The position numbers and the translations under genes were made by a program. The notes beneath the pieces are model-generated. The model was not told the DNA's origin and did not search any database. It saw only the letters and a list, made by a program, of their open reading frames with translations. A stretch of DNA of 5,420 nucleotides from Gemmatimonadota bacterium (GTDB taxonomy: Bacteria; Gemmatimonadota; Gemmatimonadetes; Gemmatimonadales; Gemmatimonadaceae): positions 1,057 through 6,476 of the forward strand of contig JAHFCS010000129.1 in assembly GCA_023249395.1 (NCBI GenBank). Direction: 5' to 3'. Position 1 is the stretch's first letter; each line of letters opens with the position of its first letter. This document shows positions 1 to 5,420 of the stretch, piece by piece.

Positions 1-1
1 C

Positions 2-178
2 TGGATTCTAGCCCACCTGTCACCGGTCTACTACGCGGTCGGCGTGCTCGAGTGGGCGTTCCATGGATTGAGAGTCACGCCTGAGCCGATATATGTGGAC
101 CTCCTGGTGCTCGTCGGGATCGCGGTCGCCGCTGCATGGCTGACGCTCGGCAAGCTGTCGAAGGGGGGCACCAGGTGA
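2..178 (+). CDS. ABC-2 type transporter permease, C-terminal end (5' partial)
   Basis: This is the last 58 codons of a gene that starts before the window; it ends at the TGA at 176-178. The visible protein opens with LSPVYYAVGVLEWAFHG, the kind of extracytoplasmic segment that precedes the last helix in ABC-2 permeases. A single hydrophobic helix follows (VDLLVLVGIAVAAAWLTL), then a short basic cytoplasmic tail ending KLSKGGTR. That architecture and the tight link to a complete ABC-2 permease immediately downstream support the call. The stop overlaps the next start by four bases (ATGA), so the two permeases are probably translated together and may form a heterodimeric membrane channel. Substrate cannot be told. 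Being a fragment, its family assignment rests mainly on context and topology. Confidence 0.72.
   Translation, partial: WILAHLSPVYYAVGVLEWAFHGLRVTPEPIYVDLLVLVGIAVAAAWLTLGKLSKGGTR
161..168 (+). promoter_or_regulatory. Ribosome binding site that selects the start of the second permease
   Basis: A purine run AAGGGGGG ends nine bases before the ATG at 178. It favours that ATG over the upstream in-frame ATG at 136, which lies inside the preceding gene and would add 14 hydrophilic residues before the usual short N-terminus of ABC-2 permeases. The ATG at 178 also forms the ATGA overlap typical of coupled genes. Confidence 0.6.
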
Positions 179-1392
179 TGCGCGCCCTGTGGGGGATGGC
201 ACGCAACGATCTCATTGTGTGGATGCGCTCGCCGGCGGCGATCGCGGCCGCGCTGCTTCCCGCGCTTGGCATGGGCGTGCTCGTGGCGGTGCTCACGAAC
301 TCCGTTGGTCAGCAGCCTGTCGCACTCGTTGTGAAGGGCACGGGACCCGCTGCCACACGCATGGCCGGTCTCATTCGTTCCGATGTCGACGCATACATCA
401 TCACGGAGATGTCTCCGGCGGACGCGGAGAAGGCCATCGGGAGCCAGCGGGTAGCGGCCATAATAGTTGTACCTGAGAATTTCGACGCAGCGGTCGCTCG
501 CGCCAACGCTGCCGTCGATCTCTATCTCAATAATGTGGACATCGATCTCGCCGACGACATCAGGCGCAGCGTCACACGGTCGGTGGCCGAATTCGACGCT
601 GCGCAGCTCGGATTGCTCGGCGAGCTGCACGGACCATCGGAAGGCGTTCTTCTCCCCAATCCGTACCGGGTCGCAGTCGCCGAACACGACCTTCGCGATA
701 CCAATGTGTCATTCCTCCAGTATCAGGTGATCCCCATCATCGTGCTGATAGTCATCAGCATCGGCCTGCTCGGCACGTCGCTCCTGACAGCCCGCGATTT
801 CGAGCGTGGCACTGCGAAGATGCTCGTCGTCAGTCCAGTGCCGGCCCCGGTTATCGTCGTCGGTAGACTGCTCGGTGGTACACTGATCACGATCGCACTG
901 GTCGCGCCTCTGGTCGCGCTCGGGTTCCTCACGCATAACATTCCGTATTGTGCCGAGGAATCGAATGCTCCGCTCTGGCTCACGCTGGCGCTCAGCGGAC
1001 CGTGCGGGTGGATATTGCCGGTGCCGACGCCAAGCCACGGCCTTGCGCTTGTCGCACTTCTCCTGGCGGTGACGCTGATGACAGTCGGATTGGGAACATT
1101 GCTCGGTGTCGCGCTGCGGGACACGCGGCTGGTGACCATGCTGGGACTCAATGCCGCTGTGTATCTATTTTTTCTCGGCGGGGGTTTCACAACCGTCGCC
1201 TTCCTTCCGCACTGGCTCCAGGTTGCGAGCCGTTTCGTTCCGACGAGCCACGCCATCGAAGGGCTACGTCAGGCGTTGTTCTATCCCGATCTCGTCGGCT
1301 TCGGGAACGACATGCTCGTGCTCTCGGGATGCGCGCTGGCCTCGGTTGCGCTTGCGTCGGTGATGCTGACCCGAGCGCTGAGGCGGGCATGA
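178..1392 (+). CDS. ABC-2 type transporter permease (ABC2_membrane_3-like)
   Basis: A membrane subunit of an ABC exporter, 404 residues from the ATG at 178. A short cytoplasmic N-terminus (MRALWGMARNDL) leads into helix 1 (about residues 18-40, SPAAIAAALLPALGMGVLVA). A large extracytoplasmic domain of about 135 residues follows, with predicted strands such as QPVALVVKG and RVAAIIVVPENF. A cluster of helices then begins at about residue 178 (QYQVIPIIVLIVISIGLLGT). Between helices 2 and 3 is the family hallmark, a cytoplasmic loop reading ARDFERGTAKMLVVSPVP at about residues 203-220. More helices follow (GLALVALLLAVTLMTVGLGT, then LNAAVYLFFLGGGF), then the amphipathic segment FVPTSHAIEGLRQALF and a last helix near the C-terminus. 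This is the usual layout for the family. Both ends overlap their neighbours by ATGA. The export substrate is unknown, and the partner ATPase is not in the window. Confidence 0.88.
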   Translation: MRALWGMARNDLIVWMRSPAAIAAALLPALGMGVLVAVLTNSVGQQPVALVVKGTGPAATRMAGLIRSDVDAYIITEMSPADAEKAIGSQRVAAIIVVPENFDAAVARANAAVDLYLNNVDIDLADDIRRSVTRSVAEFDAAQLGLLGELHGPSEGVLLPNPYRVAVAEHDLRDTNVSFLQYQVIPIIVLIVISIGLLGTSLLTARDFERGTAKMLVVSPVPAPVIVVGRLLGGTLITIALVAPLVALGFLTHNIPYCAEESNAPLWLTLALSGPCGWILPVPTPSHGLALVALLLAVTLMTVGLGTLLGVALRDTRLVTMLGLNAAVYLFFLGGGFTTVAFLPHWLQVASRFVPTSHAIEGLRQALFYPDLVGFGNDMLVLSGCALASVALASVMLTRALRRA

Positions 1393-1943
1393 AGACGACG
1401 CGTGTATTCGCGATTGTCGCGTGCCTGGCGCTTGCCGCATGCGAAAGGGACCCGGCGAGCAACGTAAAGATCATCGCGCGGCCATCGGCTGCATCCGGCT
1501 CCCAGACGACGCCGATCCAGCCTCCTTTCCGGCCCGAGCAATGCGTTCTTGCGCCGGAGGATACTGCGGGGTCGAGCAATCTCGTAGCGAACGGTCCGTG
1601 CTCGTTCCACCACGAAGGGGACCTCAGGTGCCGCCGAAGCATTGACGATTTTTATGTGGCCCTTCTAAGGAAGGCCCCCGGTGAGGCGACGCTGGCGGTA
1701 TACATAAATGTCGAGACGTACAAAGGGCCGGGTCACTACGACAATGCCCAGATGTTCCTGACTGTGCAGGACGGCATGTCGTATTACCATTGGTCGAGCG
1801 ACAGCGTGCGCATCACGGTCGGTCCCAGGGAACAATGGGTGGACTTGCCGACGGTGCACCTCGAGGCGGAGCCGCCCAACACGGGCACCGAAGTCGTGAC
1901 CGGCAAGCTGTGGTGCAAGAGCGTTGCGCCCACCAGGGAATAA
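1389..1943 (+). CDS. Small secreted lipoprotein of unknown function
   Basis: A 184-residue protein starting at the ATG that overlaps the permease stop (ATGA, 1389-1392), with TGAGG a few bases upstream as a possible ribosome site. The N-terminus is a lipoprotein signal: charged MKTTR, hydrophobic VFAIVACLALAA, then a lipobox LAAC with the lipidated cysteine at residue 18. Residues 19-50 are low-complexity and proline/serine rich, likely a linker from the membrane. The mature domain has four more cysteines (C52, C71, C81, C176), enough for two disulfides, and beta-rich stretches such as EATLAVYINVETY and DSVRITVGPREQWVDL. I do not recognise the family. Its coupling to the permease suggests a role at the cell envelope alongside the transporter, but that is inference. 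A longer reading in the same frame starting at 948 lies mostly inside the permease gene and is not credible. Confidence 0.8.
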   Translation: MKTTRVFAIVACLALAACERDPASNVKIIARPSAASGSQTTPIQPPFRPEQCVLAPEDTAGSSNLVANGPCSFHHEGDLRCRRSIDDFYVALLRKAPGEATLAVYINVETYKGPGHYDNAQMFLTVQDGMSYYHWSSDSVRITVGPREQWVDLPTVHLEAEPPNTGTEVVTGKLWCKSVAPTRE

Positions 1944-1973
1944 ACCCGTCATGATGGAGTTCAGATCCGGGCG

Positions 1974-2435
1974 ATGAAGGAAGGCGATCCAGCGCCGAAG
2001 TTCGCGCTCATGGCTGACGACGAGACCGTCGTCACCCTCGATTCTCTTCGGGGGAAGAACGTCGTGTTGTTCTTCTACCCGAAGGACAATACCTCCGGGT
2101 GAACGAAGGAAGCGTGCGATTTTCGCGACGCCTTTCCCCGGTTCGGGGAGATTGATGCGGTGGTGATGGGGGTGAGCCCGGATGGTCTCGAGTCACACCG
2201 CAAGTTCAAGAAAAAACATGGGCTCCCATATAATCTCCTGGTGGACGAGGGGCACCGTCTGGCGGACGCCTTCGGCATCTGGAAGGAGAAATCCCTTTAT
2301 GGGCTCAAGTACATGGGCGTAGAGAGGACGACAGTGATCATCGGCCGCGACGGACGGATTGCCCGCATTTTTTCCAAAGTGAAGATTCCTGGGCATGTCC
2401 AGGCCGTGGAAGAGGCGGTGCGCGGGCTGGGTTGA
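1974..2435 (+). CDS. bcp: Selenocysteine-containing peroxiredoxin, Bcp/PrxQ type (TGA at codon 43 read as Sec)
   Basis: A thiol peroxidase-like protein of 153 residues that would reduce hydrogen peroxide and organic hydroperoxides in the cytoplasm. Residues 1-42 begin MKEGDPAPKFAL and run to VVLFFYPKDNTSG, the classic approach to the active site. Codon 43 is TGA where Bcp proteins have the peroxidatic Cys (family motif PGCTxxAC). The frame continues T44-K-E-A-C48-DFRD, so the resolving Cys of the Bcp arrangement (five residues on) is kept. Further family blocks follow: VVMGVSPDGLESHRKF, LPYNLLVDEGHRLADAFGIW, GVERTTVIIGRDGRIARIF. The stop at 2433-2435 is also TGA. ATG 1974 is the only usable start after the in-frame TAA at 1941; no strong Shine-Dalgarno is seen, and the nearest GGAG is 14 bases away. 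It lies 30 bases after the lipoprotein gene and may share its transcript. Alternatives are a nonsense mutation or sequencing error (TGC to TGA), but a hit exactly on the catalytic codon in an otherwise intact gene makes Sec much likelier. The fold is certain; Sec decoding is inferred. Confidence 0.88.
2100..2102 (+). other. In-frame TGA, predicted selenocysteine codon (Sec43)
   Basis: The TGA sits between the codons of SG and TKEAC, precisely where Bcp-type peroxiredoxins carry the peroxide-attacking cysteine. Nearby genes end in TGA, TAA and TAG, so TGA is a normal stop in this organism, which rules out a global code change to Trp or Gly. Replacement of a redox-active Cys by Sec is the usual pattern for selenoproteins. 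Confidence 0.82.
2108..2137 (+). promoter_or_regulatory. Candidate bacterial SECIS element, proximal stem-loop
   Basis: Inside the coding sequence, just after the Sec codon, GGAA-GCGT-GCGA (2108-2119) can pair with TCGC-ACGC-TTCC (2123-2137). The pairing leaves one bulged G at 2127, a two-base bulge at 2132-2133 and a UUU loop at 2120-2122. The loop starts 17 bases after the TGA, close to the spacing in the E. coli fdhF element that SelB reads. Against it, the tight loop has no G unless the top pairs open. It shares 2133-2137 with the distal hairpin, so the two are mutually exclusive in full form. Confidence 0.5.
2133..2151 (+). promoter_or_regulatory. Candidate bacterial SECIS element, distal stem-loop
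   Basis: TTTCCCC (2133-2139) pairs with GGGGAGA (2145-2151) through seven pairs, one of them a G-U wobble, with no bulge. The loop is GGTTC, or GTT if the G2140-C2144 pair closes. The G at the loop start resembles the GGUCU loop of known bacterial SECIS elements. The loop begins 37 bases after the TGA, at the far end of the spacing I recall for bacterial elements. Which of the two stems is functional cannot be decided by eye. Confidence 0.42.
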
Positions 2436-2491
2436 GCCTGTTGGAGCTGCAGACGGTCATTTCCTGCGACGCGGGACGAGCTTGTCGGCGC

Positions 2492-2519
2492 TTGGCAGTA
2501 TATTGTCGCGGTCTACTAT
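2492..2519 (+). promoter_or_regulatory. Possible sigma-70-type promoter upstream of the glycerol genes
   Basis: TTGGCA at 2492-2497 (five of six matches to the -35 consensus) is followed after 16 bases by TACTAT at 2514-2519 (four of six to the -10). It lies in the only strongly AT-rich stretch of the window. Transcription from here would run through a leader of about 300 bases into glpF and glpK. The sigma factor preference of this organism is unknown, so the match is suggestive only. Confidence 0.35.
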
Positions 2520-2535
2520 ATAGTTAGATAGTTAG
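2520..2535. repeat. Perfect tandem repeat of ATAGTTAG (two copies)
   Basis: Two head-to-tail copies of the 8-mer ATAGTTAG directly follow the putative -10 box, at about the expected transcription start. Related GGCAGT motifs flank the patch at 2494 and 2535, 41 bases apart (about four helical turns). The arrangement could be an operator for a glycerol regulator, but no known binding motif was recognised. Confidence 0.4.
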
Positions 2536-2675
2536 GCAGTCAATTCTCTATCTCTCGCCAATCGCTGCCATCTTGTCGTGATCCGGCTGCACCATAGCCT
2601 GTGGCGTTAAGCCGACATGGAGACCCCTACCGTGCAACGCGTGCATCGCATTGACCCTGAGCACAAGGAACCACG

Positions 2676-2744
2676 ATGAAGTTCATGCTTATGGGTCGCA
2701 GGTCGGTCGGAGCTGGTTCGTCGAGGAATGGGATGACACCGTGA
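2676..2744 (+). CDS. Doubtful 22-codon ORF upstream of glpF
   Basis: The ORF begins MKFMLMGRRS and ends at TGA 2742-2744. It has a good ribosome site (AAGGAA at 2665-2670, five bases before the ATG), and its ATG overlaps the stop of another tiny ORF at 2617-2679. The opening MKFMLM resembles the N-terminus of YCII-related proteins, but the similarity ends at once, so it may be the decayed start of such a gene, a leader peptide, or chance. It is in the same frame as glpF, separated from it only by the TGA. Confidence 0.2.
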   Translation: MKFMLMGRRSVGAGSSRNGMTP

Positions 2745-2831
2745 TTGAGCGAGGAAGTGTTTTCATCCTGGATTATCGGCGCTAAACTCCCGCATCATTA
2801 CCCGTCCAGCAAATCCCCTCTTCCTAACACC

Positions 2832-3559
2832 ATGTCCCCTGTACTCGCCGAGATGTTCGGCACCACGATCCTCATCGTGCTCGGCGACGGCGTCGTCGCC
2901 AACGTCGTTCTCCACCGCACGAAGGGGCACCAGTCCGGCTGGATCGTCATCACGGCGGGCTGGGCGTTCGGCGTCACGATCGCCGTCTATTGCGTGAACA
3001 GCATCAGCGGCGCGCACCTTAATCCGGCCGTCACCATCGCGCTGGCGTCCATCGGAGCTTTCGATTGGGCCAAAGTTCCCATGTACATTGCCGCGCAGAT
3101 CGCCGGCGGATTCCTCGGCGGCGTCATCGTGTGGCTCGCATATCTGCCGCACTGGAAGGCGACGCCGGATCCGGAGAGCAAGCTCGCCGTATTTTCCACC
3201 ACGCCGGCTATTCGTCACTCCGGCGCCAATGTCATTTCGGAGATCATCGGTGGATTTGTTCTCGTGCTGGCACTTCTCGCGGTGCTCTCGCCCAGCAACC
3301 TCTTGCCCGGGTCGGATTTCGCGAAGGGATTCGGGCCCGTGCTCGTCGGCGTGATCGTGATGGCCATCGGTCTCTCACTCGGTGGCCCCACCGGCTATGC
3401 GATCAACCCTGCGCGCGACTTGGGGCCCCGCATTGCACATGCAGTTCTCCCAATAGCCGGCAAGGGAAGCTCCGACTGGGCGTACGCGTGGATCCCGATC
3501 GTTGGCCCAATTGTCGGCGGTGTGCTCGGCGCCCTGTGCTATCAGCTCCTGTGGAAGTC

Positions 3560-3563
<4 letters not shown>
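2832..3563 (+). CDS. glpF: Glycerol uptake facilitator (aquaglyceroporin, MIP family)
   Basis: An inner-membrane channel that lets glycerol, and probably other small polyols, diffuse into the cell; 243 residues from ATG 2832. It has the expected six helices plus two half-helices. The two MIP signature motifs are SGAHLNPAVT (NPA at residues 64-66) and GYAINPARDLGPR (NPA at 192-194). The Asp after NPAR (D196) marks the glycerol-conducting subgroup rather than water-only aquaporins. Other conserved blocks are MFGTTILIVLGDGVVANVV at the N-terminus and KGSSDWAYAWIPIVGPIVGG near the C-terminus. ATG 2832 is chosen because the family starts just before the LAEMFGT block; the frame is open back to a TTG at 2745, but the extra 29 residues (SEEVFSSWIIGAK...) match nothing in GlpF. 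No Shine-Dalgarno precedes 2832, so the start is less certain than the function. Its stop overlaps the glpK start. Confidence 0.93.
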
Positions 3564-5044
<1,481 letters not shown>

Positions 5045-5070
5045 GTCATCTCTGCCGCAGTGAGCCTGAC

Positions 5071-5101
5071 CGAAAAATGAGCGCATCAAGCGTTGACGCT
5101 C
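5071..5101 (-). terminator. Hairpin with T run on the minus strand (possible terminator)
   Basis: GAGCG-TCAA pairs with TTGA-CGCTC between 5079 and 5101 (nine pairs, a GCG loop, two bulged bases). Read on the minus strand the stem is followed by ATTTTTCG (from the A run at 5073-5077), the form of an intrinsic terminator. On the + strand no T run follows, so it would not be a classical terminator for glpK unless it acts weakly or with Rho. No minus-strand gene is visible to its right, which makes its role unclear. Confidence 0.4.
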
Positions 5102-5110
5102 CGACGATCG

Positions 5111-5117
5111 AGAAGGA
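5111..5117 (+). promoter_or_regulatory. Ribosome binding site supporting a TTG start at 5124
   Basis: AGAAGGA lies six bases before TTG 5124, an ideal distance. It supports the unusual TTG start of the HD-domain gene, whose family begins at about this point (RLSDVMAVLSTATDL). Confidence 0.6.
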
Positions 5118-5123
5118 CCTGCG

Positions 5124-5417
5124 TTGAGCCTCTGTCGACTGTCCGATGTCATGGCCGTTCTCTCCACCGCCACTGACCTCAGCATGGGCCAGCCAATCGG
5201 CCATGCCTTCACGACCTGCATGGTGGCCATGCGACTCGGCGACGCGCTTGGGTTCGACGATGCGCAATTGCACGACGTGTACTACGAATCCCTGTTGCGC
5301 ACCCGGTCGTCGCCCGGAGCCCGAACTTCATGTCGGGCGGATCCGACAAATATCACTTCCGCGTCAGCGGCGACACGCTGTGGCTCTCGAACACGGGCGC
5401 CGACTTTCGGACGATGA
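5124..5417 (+). pseudogene. HD-domain (HD-GYP/LuxR-associated type) regulator, N-terminal part, disrupted near 5300
   Basis: The first 59 residues (MSLCRLSDVMAVLSTATD, then GQPIGHAFTTCMVAMRLGDA and a block ending DVYYESLLR) match, as I recall them, the N-terminal helices of the degenerate HD phosphohydrolase domain found in front of LuxR-type helix-turn-helix regulators or cyclases. In that family LLR continues with an aromatic residue and GC(T/N), close to where the HD pair lies in classical HD-GYP proteins. Here similarity ends at residue 59, and the frame runs on as Arg/Ser-rich shadow-like sequence to a TGA at 5415-5417. A full protein would be several hundred residues, so this copy is truncated or falsely joined. 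The start is TTG with a strong ribosome site. A 16-codon ORF (MSASSVDAPTIEKDLR, 5077-5127) overlaps it by TTGA and may be only part of the leader. It lies about 80 bases after glpK; a role in regulating glycerol use is not shown. Confidence 0.6.
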
Positions 5418-5420
5418 TCG
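5306..5420 (+). CDS. Fragment of an unrelated protein in another frame (partial at both ends)
   Basis: In the frame beginning at 5306 the sequence reads VVARSPNFMSGGSDKYHF and then RVSGDTLWLSNTGADFRTMI to the window edge. This looks like real protein (balanced composition, alternating strand pattern, SGDTLWL of the kind seen in lipocalin-like beta proteins). The HD-gene frame over the same bases reads as Arg/Ser/Thr-rich sequence typical of a shadow. There is no start with a ribosome site, so it appears to be the interior of a gene joined to the HD gene near 5300. The lipocalin resemblance is an impression only. Confidence 0.4.

Larger units (their letters stand above)
2436..2831. other. Intergenic region without a convincing gene
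   Basis: About 400 bases separate the peroxiredoxin stop from the chosen glpF start. The left end has imperfect dyads (for example GACGAGCTTGTC near 2475-2486) but none followed by a T run, so I see no intrinsic terminator for the peroxiredoxin. An AT-rich patch at about 2490-2550 looks like a promoter. Two tiny ORFs follow, METPTVQRV... at 2617-2679 and MKFMLMGRRS... at 2676-2744, overlapping by ATGA. No tRNA, known riboswitch or insertion sequence end was recognised. Confidence 0.6.

Noticed and set aside
136..177. Earlier ATG start for the second permease
   Set aside because: It falls inside the preceding permease; ATG 178 has a better ribosome site and makes the ATGA overlap.
31..687. 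Long minus-strand ORFs opposite the permease and elsewhere (for example 3718-4335)
   Set aside because: They are shadows typical of high-GC genes, with Arg/His/Ser-rich composition and no family motifs.
948..1388. N-terminal extension of the lipoprotein reading frame back to 948
   Set aside because: It lies inside the permease gene, is Arg-rich shadow sequence, and would destroy the signal peptide and lipobox that start at 1389.
1951..1977. Eight-codon ORF (MMEFRSGR) overlapping the peroxiredoxin start by ATGA
   Set aside because: Too short to judge and without a clear ribosome site; it could aid translational coupling, but nothing beyond the overlap supports it.
2100..2102. Global reassignment of TGA to Trp or Gly
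   Set aside because: TGA ends several neighbouring genes at expected positions, including the peroxiredoxin itself, and TGG encodes Trp throughout.
2160..2435. A stand-alone 91-residue protein starting at GTG 2160
   Set aside because: It is the C-terminal part of the peroxiredoxin; the N-terminal and active-site parts lie upstream in the same frame, interrupted only by the TGA.
2463..2486. Dyads CCTGCG/CGCGGG and GACGAGCTTGTC as a terminator after the peroxiredoxin
   Set aside because: Loops are too small or absent and no T run follows on the + strand.
3065..3559. Long N-terminal extension of glycerol kinase
   Set aside because: It is the out-of-frame shadow of glpF; the kinase family begins exactly at MKHILALDQGTTSSR (3560).

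Overview
The window is a GC-rich (roughly 60% by eye), densely coded stretch in which every recognisable gene lies on the + strand. Codon use, frequent ATGA start/stop overlaps and a lipobox lipoprotein point to a high-GC bacterium. A soil-type phylum such as Gemmatimonadota would fit, but nothing here fixes the taxonomy. TAA, TAG and TGA all serve as ordinary stops in the window, so the genetic code is not globally altered.

Left part (1-1943): the 3' end of one ABC-2 family permease overlaps a complete second ABC-2 permease, which overlaps a small secreted lipoprotein of unknown function. Both overlaps are four-base ATGA junctions, so the three genes look like one translationally coupled export unit. 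The ATPase gene is presumably upstream, outside the window.

Centre (1974-2435): the most notable gene is a Bcp/PrxQ-type peroxiredoxin interrupted by an in-frame TGA exactly at the codon of the catalytic (peroxidatic) cysteine. The fold is conserved on both sides of the TGA, the frame is intact, the resolving cysteine is still present five residues later, and stem-loops follow the TGA at SECIS-like distances. It is best read as a selenoprotein, a Sec/Cys peroxiredoxin, which a standard gene caller would cut to a 91-residue C-terminal stub starting at GTG 2160.

Intergenic part (2436-2831): about 400 bases without a convincing gene. It holds an AT-rich promoter-like patch with a perfect 8-bp tandem repeat, and two very short ORFs with ATGA overlap that may be a leader or gene debris.

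Right part (2832-5044): glpF (aquaglyceroporin) and glpK (glycerol kinase) overlap by ATGA and form a glycerol uptake and phosphorylation operon. Glycerol enters through GlpF and is trapped as glycerol 3-phosphate by GlpK.

The right edge (5045-5420) has a hairpin that looks like an intrinsic terminator for the minus strand. It is followed by the start of an HD-domain signalling/regulator-like gene with a good ribosome binding site. Similarity to that family stops abruptly near position 5300, and a fragment of an unrelated protein appears in another frame. This is either a real deletion/fusion or an assembly chimera.
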